Shown here piece after piece: positions 4,804 to 12,278 of a DNA stretch of 14,751 bases. This DNA is from Bacteroides sp. CAG:709. GTDB lineage: Bacteria > Bacteroidota > Bacteroidia > Bacteroidales > UBA932. Under the pieces are notes generated by a model. It was not told where the DNA came from. It made no database searches and saw only the letters and a program-made list of their open reading frames with translations. The stretch is from the NCBI GenBank assembly GCA_000434935.1, contig FR882199.1, forward strand, positions 1-14,751, given 5' to 3'. Position numbers and translations under genes: made by a program. The first letter of the stretch is position 1. Every line of letters starts with the position of its first letter.

Positions 4804-6432
4804 CTACAATCCGGCCCGGCCCATGCGGCATGGGAAGATCGGGAACTTGGACTTGTCGCCGTAGGTGTAGGTGCCGGTGTCGCCTATGCCGATGTAGAAC
4901 ATCATTGAGAAAGTGATGTTGCCGGAACTGGTCTGGAGGGTGTAGCCCTTCATTGTGCCGTTCTTGCCTTTCGAATCCAGGCTGCACGTGCAGATGTAGT
5001 AGGAATCGCGGTTGTCGTCAGAAACACCGTAATAATATTTGCCTGCCTGGCCTACCAGCATCTTGGTGACGGAAACCACGCCGTCGCCGGTAGGAAGGTC
5101 GTGCTTGCCGTAGTTGTATGCGGAGAGACACAGGTTGCCTGTCTCGTCATCGATGACACCGTGTATAGGAGTATCTATCACGCCGTTCCAGCCTGTAATC
5201 TTCAATGTGTAGTCCGCCTTGCTGTCCTCCTCGATGGTGATGTCGTAGCCGTAGCCGTCATTGTCGACCACCTCCCATTTTCCGAGCCATTTATCATATA
5301 CGTCGGACCAATCCTTGCCTTCGATGTAGAACTTGTCGGAAATGGCGAACTTGCCTGTGAAATAACCGTTCTTGTCAATGCCGATAGCGAAAGCATAGTA
5401 GCTCTTGCGTGTGCGGAGCGTGTAATACATGCTGCCGGTCTGCGTGAACACGTACTTGCTCCAGCCGGTCGTGGTGGATGTCAGATTCTCAATGGCATAC
5501 TTGATATACTTGTTGATGTCATTGTCGAACCCTGTCTGCAAATTGTTCTCGGAGATGACGCTGATGAAATAACGCTCCGAGTCGGTAGAAGTATTCGTAA
5601 TCTTCCGGTACGGCTTTTCTGCGCCCTGTGGCGTAACATAGCCGTCGTATGTCACCTTCCACGCGTCGTTCGCCGTAGCCTCTGGAGTCAGACGGAACGC
5701 GAACTCGGCCGGTTTCCCGAAGACCTCGCCGTCCGCATCCAATCCCGTAATGATGGCGCGAAGCTTCTTTCCTGCCTCCAATTCCTTGAAGGTCAATGCT
5801 TTTTTGCCGGAGTGCAGCTCCTTGGAAATATCCTCGTGCTTTCCGATTTCCTTCTTTATAAGATCCTCTGCCGGCGAGGCGGTGTCGTCGCTGACGAATG
5901 CAAACCATGTGTCGGTCGAGCCGCCTCCCGGGGTGACCGTCAGTTCCGCACTGGAAGAAGTCTCGGCGGTGAGCTCTACCTTATATGTAGTCTCCATGTG
6001 GACTGTCTTGAACTCACATGACGCCGGCTTGCCATATACGGTGCCCTCTGAAGTGAGACCGAATACTACATATATATACTTGGTGGCCGGGGCAAGCCCT
6101 TCATCTATCCTTATTCTTTTCGAACCCCTCTGGATGACACTCTTGATGCCGTCCTCTTCGCCTGAAAGCTCCTTCACCTTTCTGTTTATCGCCGCCTCCG
6201 GAGACGTGTTCACGTCGTCGTATGCAAACGCGTACCACGTGTTCTTGTCGGTTCCGTTGTTGGTGATGAGGAAAGTCGCGCCCTTGTCGGTCGGGTCGGA
6301 CACCTCTATCTTAAACTCTATTCCATCTTCGGAAAGGTCGGGAGTATTCTCCTTGATGTTCTCCAGACAGCCGGAAACGGAGAAAGTGGCGATAACGGCA
6401 AAAGCCGCTGTAATTGACTTCGAAAAGTTCAT
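4804..6432 (-). CDS. Multidomain surface lipoprotein with Fn3-like repeats and lipocalin-like C-terminal region
   Basis: This is a 542-aa predicted lipoprotein. The signal peptide MNFSKSITAAFAVIATFSVSG ends at a lipobox cysteine, C22, followed by an acidic stretch (LENIKENTPDLSEDG). Residues ~35-145 and ~150-250 look like two related Fn3-like beta domains: each has a TWYAF or TWFAF motif and ends in KPASCEF or KPAEFAF. A third beta-rich region spans ~255-365, and the C-terminal part (~372-535) starts DKWLGKWEVVDNDGYGYDI and resembles lipocalin-like domains. No catalytic motif is evident; a binding or structural role at the cell surface is inferred. It is transcribed divergently from the SusC-like gene. 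The last codons (RMGRAGL) lie in a short repeated sequence, so the original C-terminus may have been altered. Confidence 0.82.
   Translation of the reverse strand: MNFSKSITAAFAVIATFSVSGCLENIKENTPDLSEDGIEFKIEVSDPTDKGATFLITNNGTDKNTWYAFAYDDVNTSPEAAINRKVKELSGEEDGIKSVIQRGSKRIRIDEGLAPATKYIYVVFGLTSEGTVYGKPASCEFKTVHMETTYKVELTAETSSSAELTVTPGGGSTDTWFAFVSDDTASPAEDLIKKEIGKHEDISKELHSGKKALTFKELEAGKKLRAIITGLDADGEVFGKPAEFAFRLTPEATANDAWKVTYDGYVTPQGAEKPYRKITNTSTDSERYFISVISENNLQTGFDNDINKYIKYAIENLTSTTTGWSKYVFTQTGSMYYTLRTRKSYYAFAIGIDKNGYFTGKFAISDKFYIEGKDWSDVYDKWLGKWEVVDNDGYGYDITIEEDSKADYTLKITGWNGVIDTPIHGVIDDETGNLCLSAYNYGKHDLPTGDGVVSVTKMLVGQAGKYYYGVSDDNRDSYYICTCSLDSKGKNGTMKGYTLQTSSGNITFSMMFYIGIGDTGTYTYGDKSKFPIFPCRMGRAGL
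4805..4831. repeat. Edge repeat, right copy
   Basis: Partner of 4010-4031; it carries an extra CCCGG. It covers the final codons and part of the stop codon of the 542-aa lipoprotein gene. Confidence 0.45.
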
Positions 6433-6459
6433 AGGACGTGTAATTTTACAATCGGTCGC

Positions 6460-6489
6460 TAAAGTTATTTATTTAATGTTGAGGACCAA
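6460..6489 (-). promoter_or_regulatory. Candidate promoter of the divergent lipoprotein gene
   Basis: On the minus strand, TAACTTTA (6460-6467) matches TAnnTTTG at all but the last position. TTG (6487-6489) lies 19 nt upstream, as expected for a Bacteroidota promoter. The predicted start leaves a short leader of about 25 nt. Confidence 0.45.
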
Positions 6490-6755
6490 TATCTTGCGCG
6501 AAAATTTGCGTCGTTTGATTGAAAATTATTAGTGAATGACTTAAAAATCATAAGCCTGCGCGTATTTTATCAATGCGATAAATCGCTAAAATATTGACAC
6601 TAAAGTATATACAAGCAAGAAAATCGTAAATTTGTGGCGAAAAAATTGTGATTAATCCGAAAAATCCATAATTTTAGCACCGCTTTATGTGAGAGCCTAT
6701 GACAATCTGTAACTAGACTCGCAATTAAACAACCAATATTATATATAAGTACCAG
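6490..6755. promoter_or_regulatory. Divergent intergenic region with SusC-operon promoter elements
   Basis: This is an AT-rich gene-free stretch between the divergent lipoprotein and SusC-like genes. On the plus strand, 6627-6634 reads TAAATTTG, a perfect TAnnTTTG -7 box that would give a ~115-nt leader. A proper TTTG -33 box at the usual distance is not seen; TTGACA is at 6594-6599, which is too far. The palindrome GCGAT-AA-ATCGC at 6575-6586, about 40 bp upstream of the box, is a possible operator. No ECF sigma, anti-sigma or hybrid two-component gene is adjacent, so the regulator is unknown. Confidence 0.45.
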
Positions 6756-9700
6756 ATGAAGGCTTCCAAAACTCTGTTTTCTCTGATGTTACTGTTTCTG
6801 ACCTTGACCATGCAGGCCCAGAAGGTTTCTGTATCGGGACAAGTATTGGATTCGGTGACTGGCGAAGGAATCCCGTTCGCCGGCATATTCATCAAGGGCA
6901 CCACCACCGGTGTGTCGACTGATGATCAGGGAGTATTTGCCATTGACGTCTCGAAAGGTGACATCCTGCTTGTGAGTTCCATCGGATATGTGGAGCGGGA
7001 GATTGCCGTCGAAGCGGGCAAGAAACTTGTCGTGAAACTCGACCCTGACTCACAAGCCATTGACGAAACCATCGTCGTGGCCTATGGCGTGCAGAAGAAA
7101 TCCTCCTTCGTGGGATCTGCCGCACAAGTCAGCGGAGAGAAATTGCAGAAGATGCAGTCTACCAACATCTCCAAGTCGCTTGAAGGTGCGGTGGCGGGCC
7201 TGCAGACATCCAGCTCATCCGGAACCCCGGGCTCTTCCGCCAGCATCATCATCCGTGGACTCGGCTCAGTGTCGGCATCACAGTCGCCGCTTCTGGTCGT
7301 CGACGGAGTGCCGTACGAAGGCAGCCTTAACTCCATCCCGACCCATGACATCGAGTCAATGACGGTGCTCAAGGATGCTGCAGCGAACTCCATGTACGGT
7401 GCCAGAGGTTCCAACGGAGTCATCATAATCACCACCAGACGAGGCACTTCCGACAAAGTCCGCATCGAATTCGACGCGAAGGTCGGAGTGAATTCCAGAG
7501 GAGTCCCGACCTACGACATCATCACCAGCCCTGCCGACTACTACGAAATGACATGGGAAGCGCTTCGCAATGAAGTCTACTACGGCGGTTCAATGGGCCT
7601 GGGCCAGGCCAATGCTTATGCTTCCGGAGCCCTCGTCAGCAAGTATCTGCGCTACAATATATATAAAGGTGTGGAGGACGGCGAAGTGGTACTCCCCGGA
7701 ACAGGCAAGATCAACCCTGCCGCCAAGGAAAGAAAGTGGACCGACGACTGGAACAAGGACGTCTTCAAACGCGGCATCCGTCAGGAATATACCCTCACGG
7801 TTTCCGGTGGCTCTGAAAAGACAAAGGCCTATATGTCAGTCTCTTACCTGAACGACAAGGGCTATGTTCCCAACTCCGGCTTCCGTAGGGTGACCGTCAG
7901 GGGAAAGGTGGACCAGAACATTGCCAAGTTCATCAAGGCCGGCATAAACATCGCCTATTCCAACACGAACCAGGACCAGTTCGGCGCAGAAAGGGCCGGA
8001 TCATATTCGAACATCTTCTTCTTCGGCCAGAATATCGCACCGATTTATCCGATATATAAATACGACATTGAAACGGGCGAAAGGCTTTACGGACAGACGG
8101 GCGAAGACCTTTACGACTGGGGCGAGCAGCGTGCATACGGCCAGTTGTCGAACCCTTACGGCCAGCTCCTTTCCTCCATCGTGAACACCGTCCGCGACAA
8201 TACCTCATCCCGCGGTTATGTGGACATCAATATCCTTGACGGACTGAAGTTTACGGTCAATGTCGCCTACGATGTCTTCAATACCAAGTCTGACAACTTC
8301 TTCACCCCTGTCGGCGGCGATGCCTCCACCGTGAACGGACGCGGAACCCAGAATACCAGCCGATATTCGGCATTGAACACGAACCAGCTGCTTTCCTACA
8401 ACAAGGACTTCGGCCGCGAAGGACAGCACAATGTCTCCCTGCTTTTCGGACACGAAATCAAGAGCGACCATTCCTACGGACTCGCCGGTTCAATGACCAA
8501 CTTCGTCGACCCGACAGTCTCTGACTTTGCCAATGCCGTTGTATACCAAGACCTTACATCCAACAGGACGTCATATTTCCTTCAGGGTGTCTTCGGACGT
8601 GGCGAGTACAGCTACGGAAACAGATACTTCCTTTCGGCTTCCTACAGACGTGACGCATCGTCCAGATTCGCTCCGGACAAGAGATGGGGCGGTTTCTGGT
8701 CACTCGGCCTTTCATGGAACGCCAAACAGGAAAAGTTCCTGCTCCCTGTGGAAGCCGTCAACTACCTGAAATTCAAGGCAAGCTACGGCACACAGGGCAA
8801 TGACAATATCCTTATGACCAAGGTTTACGAAGACCTTTACCGCATCGACCGCGTGAACGGCGAGGCCTCCATCGTGAAAGTCTTCCGCGCAGCGCCCGAC
8901 GTCACTTGGGAGAAATCCAATAATTTCAATGCCGGTATCGAGTCCCGATTCTTCGACAGGCTTTCGGTCAATGCTGATTTCTTCATAAAGGAAACCAAGG
9001 ACATGATTTATTACCGCGCATTGGCCCCTTCACAGGGAGACCCTGCAAGCCAGCTCGTCAACGATATGGATATGAAGAACATAGGAGTGGAATTCGAGGT
9101 CTCCGCAGACATCTTCAAGCATAGGAACTTCGGCTGGAACATCACGTTGAACGGCACATCATACAAGAACAAGATTACCAAGCTTCCGTCCAATGAACCT
9201 GCAGAGGGCTATGCCTCAGGAAACTATTGGCGCCGTAAGGGCGGCTCCCTCTACGATTTCTACATGTACGAATGGAGGGGAGTGGACAGTGAGACCGGCG
9301 AAGCTTTATACACCGGAAAAGAAAAAGACCTCGTCCATGAAGCTGCCAATGCCAAGATGATTCAGACAGGGAAGAGTTCCATACCTGCCGTTTACGGAGG
9401 CCTCTCCACGTCCTGGACATTCTTCGGGGTGGACCTGAGCGCACAGTTCGCATACCAGATCGGGGGATGGACACTGGATTCCAACTACCAGAGCCTGATG
9501 TCCGGCGGATCTGCCGGCACCAACTGGCATAAGGACATCTTCCACCGCTGGACACCGCAAAATACTGATACTGACGTTCCTAGAGTGCAGAACCGCTATC
9601 AGGAAGCCTCCCAGACTTCGACGAGATTCCTTACCAAGGCATCTTACATAAGCCTGAAGAACGTCACCGTGGGCTACACTTTCCCGAAATCATTGACACA

Positions 9701-9863
9701 GAAAGCCAAGATTTCGAACCTGAGGGTGTATGTCATCGGGGATAACCTGTGGTACCTGTCGAAACGCCGCGGACTGGACGTGCGACAGTCGTTCAGCGGA
9801 GCTGCCGGCTTCACCTATTCGGCATTGAGAACCGTCTCTGCCGGACTGTCATTCACCTTCTAA
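6756..9863 (+). CDS. SusC/RagA-family TonB-linked outer membrane transporter
   Basis: This 1035-aa outer-membrane beta-barrel forms, with the SusD-like lipoprotein, a TonB-dependent importer for oligomeric nutrients. Signal peptide ~1-22 (MKASKTLFSLMLLFLTLTMQA). Residues ~24-105 are the carboxypeptidase-regulatory-like N-terminal extension (VSGQVLDSVTGEGIPFAGIFIKGT). A TonB-box-like DETIVVAYG is at 103-111. The plug domain, ~112-231, carries LEGAVAGLQ, IRGLGSVSASQSPLLVVDG and DAAANSMYGARGSNGVIIITTRRG. The rest is barrel, ending in an aromatic C-terminus (SAGLSFTF). Length and all landmarks fit a complete protein. It is the first gene of the operon; the susD-like gene begins 12 nt after its stop. 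The substrate cannot be read from sequence; context favours peptides (inference). Confidence 0.96.
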   Translation: MKASKTLFSLMLLFLTLTMQAQKVSVSGQVLDSVTGEGIPFAGIFIKGTTTGVSTDDQGVFAIDVSKGDILLVSSIGYVEREIAVEAGKKLVVKLDPDSQAIDETIVVAYGVQKKSSFVGSAAQVSGEKLQKMQSTNISKSLEGAVAGLQTSSSSGTPGSSASIIIRGLGSVSASQSPLLVVDGVPYEGSLNSIPTHDIESMTVLKDAAANSMYGARGSNGVIIITTRRGTSDKVRIEFDAKVGVNSRGVPTYDIITSPADYYEMTWEALRNEVYYGGSMGLGQANAYASGALVSKYLRYNIYKGVEDGEVVLPGTGKINPAAKERKWTDDWNKDVFKRGIRQEYTLTVSGGSEKTKAYMSVSYLNDKGYVPNSGFRRVTVRGKVDQNIAKFIKAGINIAYSNTNQDQFGAERAGSYSNIFFFGQNIAPIYPIYKYDIETGERLYGQTGEDLYDWGEQRAYGQLSNPYGQLLSSIVNTVRDNTSSRGYVDINILDGLKFTVNVAYDVFNTKSDNFFTPVGGDASTVNGRGTQNTSRYSALNTNQLLSYNKDFGREGQHNVSLLFGHEIKSDHSYGLAGSMTNFVDPTVSDFANAVVYQDLTSNRTSYFLQGVFGRGEYSYGNRYFLSASYRRDASSRFAPDKRWGGFWSLGLSWNAKQEKFLLPVEAVNYLKFKASYGTQGNDNILMTKVYEDLYRIDRVNGEASIVKVFRAAPDVTWEKSNNFNAGIESRFFDRLSVNADFFIKETKDMIYYRALAPSQGDPASQLVNDMDMKNIGVEFEVSADIFKHRNFGWNITLNGTSYKNKITKLPSNEPAEGYASGNYWRRKGGSLYDFYMYEWRGVDSETGEALYTGKEKDLVHEAANAKMIQTGKSSIPAVYGGLSTSWTFFGVDLSAQFAYQIGGWTLDSNYQSLMSGGSAGTNWHKDIFHRWTPQNTDTDVPRVQNRYQEASQTSTRFLTKASYISLKNVTVGYTFPKSLTQKAKISNLRVYVIGDNLWYLSKRRGLDVRQSFSGAAGFTYSALRTVSAGLSFTF

Positions 9864-9875
9864 CAGCGAGAGAAT

Positions 9876-11411
9876 ATGAAACGGATATTTATAATATTGA
9901 TTTCGGCTGCATTGATGCTGACCTCCTGCGAGGATGCTTTCAATGTGGATTCTACCGGTAATCTTACCGGAACCAAGGCAGCCGAGATGGTGGAGTCGGA
10001 CCCTGAATTCCTCGCCTCGTATGTCTCGGGTCTGTATTCCTGGATGGTGACCCCGTTCACGGTCTACAAAGGGCATGACGACGGCGGTTTCATCCTCTGC
10101 AACATGCTTACGGACTTCATGGGACAGGACATTGTCCTGGACGGCACCGAAAACTGGGGACAATATGACTACAATTTCGACTACGGAATGGACCAGTATA
10201 TCAGGACCTACCAGTTCTGGACCCAGTATTACACGCTTATAAACAATGCCAATGCGATATTGGATTTCTTCCCTCCGGGAGAGGAGCCTTCTTCCGTGAC
10301 CGTCCGAGGCTATATCGGCCAGGCTTACGCGATAAGGGCAATGGCCTACATGTATCTGATGCTTCTGTACCAGGACCCCGTTGATGAGAACGGAAAACTC
10401 CGTACGGATGCCCCTTCAGTGCCTCTCGTGTATGCCACCAGGGACAATATTCCTACGGATGTGGCTTACAGCCGTCAGGGCAGGAACCCTTACTCTGTCG
10501 TGATGGAACATATCGAATACAACATTGCGGAAGCGGTGAAATACCTGGACGGCTACAGCCGCACGTCGAAGAACGAGATTGACCTCAGCGTGGCCTATGG
10601 CATCGCGGCCAGATATTACCTGTTCGTGCAGAAATGGCAGGAAGCGGCCGATGCGGCGTCCAAGGCGCGTCAGGGCTACGACATCATGGACAGGGAACGT
10701 CTGCACGGCGGATTCATGGAGCTGGAAGATGCGGAATTCATGTGGGGCTTCAACCATACGACCGAGACGCAGCTGACATATGTGTCATTCTCCTCGCACA
10801 TGAGCAATGACTGTCTGGGATATGCAGGACTGGACCAGCCGGCCAAGCTGATAGACAAGTCGCTCTATGACCAGATTTCCAAGACGGACTACCGCAAGTC
10901 GCTTTTCAACGGACCTGAGGGAGACAAGACCGCGAGCGCCGATACGCCGGGAGCTGCGAGACCTTATGCTTCCAGAAAATTCGGCTACATGGCGCAGTGG
11001 CTCCAGGATTACATCTATATGAGGGCTTCCGAAATGGTTCTCATTGAAGCTGAATCCTATGCGCGTCTGGGAGACGGGGCGAAGGCAGCATCTGTCCTGG
11101 GCGAACTGATGGCGAAACGGGACATTGCATGGAAAGCCGCTTCGGTGACTGTCGACGACGTGCTGCTCCAGCGCCGCATCGAGCTCTGGGGCGAGGGACA
11201 TGGCTACTATGACCTCAGACGTAACGGCAAAGGCATTGACCGGAACTACGAAGGCAGCAACCACACGCCTGCGAACAGGATCAAGGTGCCTGCGCATGAC
11301 AATCTCTGGTGGTTCCAGCTCCCTCTGAAGGAAATCACCGAAAACGACATGATTTCCGAGGACGAGCAGAATCCATGGTCTAAGGAACAGGACAATGATA
11401 AGGAGGACTAG
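9876..11411 (+). CDS. SusD/RagB-family nutrient-binding lipoprotein
   Basis: This 511-aa surface lipoprotein is the lid that captures substrate over its SusC partner. The signal peptide MKRIFIILISAALMLTSC has the lipobox cysteine at 18, followed by acidic EDAF as in many exported Bacteroidota lipoproteins. The body is helix-rich with SusD landmarks: early YVSGLYSWM, QFWTQYYTLINNANAILDF, YIGQAYAIRAMAYMYLMLLYQDP (the family's conserved helical pair), YIYMRASEMVLIEAESYARLGD, and the C-terminal RRIELWGEGHGYYDLRR and NLWWFQLPLKEITENDM. The gene is intact. It starts 12 nt after the SusC-like gene, and its last codons contain the Shine-Dalgarno of the next gene, which starts one base after its stop; this suggests translational coupling. 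Confidence 0.95.
   Translation: MKRIFIILISAALMLTSCEDAFNVDSTGNLTGTKAAEMVESDPEFLASYVSGLYSWMVTPFTVYKGHDDGGFILCNMLTDFMGQDIVLDGTENWGQYDYNFDYGMDQYIRTYQFWTQYYTLINNANAILDFFPPGEEPSSVTVRGYIGQAYAIRAMAYMYLMLLYQDPVDENGKLRTDAPSVPLVYATRDNIPTDVAYSRQGRNPYSVVMEHIEYNIAEAVKYLDGYSRTSKNEIDLSVAYGIAARYYLFVQKWQEAADAASKARQGYDIMDRERLHGGFMELEDAEFMWGFNHTTETQLTYVSFSSHMSNDCLGYAGLDQPAKLIDKSLYDQISKTDYRKSLFNGPEGDKTASADTPGAARPYASRKFGYMAQWLQDYIYMRASEMVLIEAESYARLGDGAKAASVLGELMAKRDIAWKAASVTVDDVLLQRRIELWGEGHGYYDLRRNGKGIDRNYEGSNHTPANRIKVPAHDNLWWFQLPLKEITENDMISEDEQNPWSKEQDNDKED
11401..11406 (+). promoter_or_regulatory. Perfect AGGAGG Shine-Dalgarno for the 285-aa lipoprotein
   Basis: AGGAGG lies 6 nt before the ATG at 11413, inside the 3' end of the SusD-like gene. 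Strong Shine-Dalgarno sequences are uncommon in Bacteroidota, so this decides the start over the in-frame ATG at 11395. Confidence 0.8.
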
Positions 11412-11412
11412 C

Positions 11413-12270
11413 ATGAAACATAGAATTCTATATATGATGATCATGGCTGCGGCCATCTTCTCTTGCCAGAAGGCAGAGGAAAAGGCCGACGTTGAGGCCG
11501 GTTTCGATGCCCTAGGACGTGTCCCTAAAGTGGGGATTGCGTCGGAAATCAATGTGTACCAATACGATAAGCAGGTGTCTGCTACCGTTCTCGTCTCCGG
11601 CATTGACCCGGACATGAAGAGCCTGGAAGTAGGGCTGCTCTCCTCGCTGGACGAGTATTTTTCCGACCCGAAGGCAGTTTATGCGAAGCGCAACCGTAAC
11701 GGAAGCTATACTCTCCGTGTTCCGGTGACTCCGGGCAAGACGAACTGGATAATGGCTATGGCGGCATGCGGCAGCGGCGCGGCCTATTCTGCCAAGGTTT
11801 CTGTCGACGTGCCTGATGTGCCGTGGCAGTACAAGATTGCTGACCAATATGTCGGCACGATGGCCAATGACACCATCAAGCAGGGAAAAGCATCTTATCC
11901 GGACCATACCATGGTGCTGAAATACAACTCCAAGACGAAGAAACTCACCGTCGGCAATGTCTGCGCGTATTCTCTGTCTGAAGGTCTTGACTATACGAAG
12001 GACAACAGCGTGAACTACATTGTCGGAGATGTGGATATCGAAGAAATGACCGTTTCATTCCCTGTCACGCAGAATGGCGTCGATGCCCATCTCGCCACCG
12101 GAATGTCGCTTATGCCGTTCATATTGAAGGACAAAGACGTCTATTCCGACAAGGAATTCATATGGAAGTTCAATGAAGATGTGTCGGAACTGTCTTACCC
12201 GATGTTCGGAGTCGTTTCCGGCACCAGTATCAAGCAATCGTATGACGCAGGCGTATTAAAGGCTAAATAA
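11413..12270 (+). CDS. Surface lipoprotein of SusCD operon (285 aa, function unknown)
   Basis: The start is placed at 11413, not at an in-frame ATG at 11395, because AGGAGG lies 6 nt upstream and the signal peptide then begins properly (MKHRILYMMIMAAAIFSC, lipobox C18). The mature start QKAEEKAD resembles acidic lipoprotein export signals in Bacteroidota. Residues ~26-132 look like an Ig/Fn3-like beta domain (VPKVGIASEINVYQYDKQVSATVLVSG...). Residues ~133-285 are beta-rich and lipocalin-like in pattern (QYKIADQYVGTM...HTMVLKYNSKTKKLTV). No catalytic motif is seen. Genes in this position of Sus-like operons often encode surface substrate-binding proteins (SusE/F-like role); that is the inferred function. 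The subtilase gene starts 8 nt downstream. Confidence 0.85.
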   Translation: MKHRILYMMIMAAAIFSCQKAEEKADVEAGFDALGRVPKVGIASEINVYQYDKQVSATVLVSGIDPDMKSLEVGLLSSLDEYFSDPKAVYAKRNRNGSYTLRVPVTPGKTNWIMAMAACGSGAAYSAKVSVDVPDVPWQYKIADQYVGTMANDTIKQGKASYPDHTMVLKYNSKTKKLTVGNVCAYSLSEGLDYTKDNSVNYIVGDVDIEEMTVSFPVTQNGVDAHLATGMSLMPFILKDKDVYSDKEFIWKFNEDVSELSYPMFGVVSGTSIKQSYDAGVLKAK

Positions 12271-12278
12271 AGTGTAAG

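Noticed and set aside
4580..4864. 94-codon plus-strand ORF spanning the quasi-palindrome and the lipoprotein 3' end
   Set aside because: It overlaps the inner hairpin arm, the GC-rich tract and a better-supported gene on the other strand.
5101..6021. 306-codon plus-strand frame opposite the 542-aa lipoprotein gene
   Set aside because: The minus-strand protein has a signal peptide, lipobox and repeated domains; the opposite frame is a by-product of codon use.
11395..11412. Upstream ATG for the 285-aa lipoprotein
   Set aside because: It lies inside the SusD-like gene; the ATG at 11413 has a perfect Shine-Dalgarno and gives a proper lipoprotein signal.
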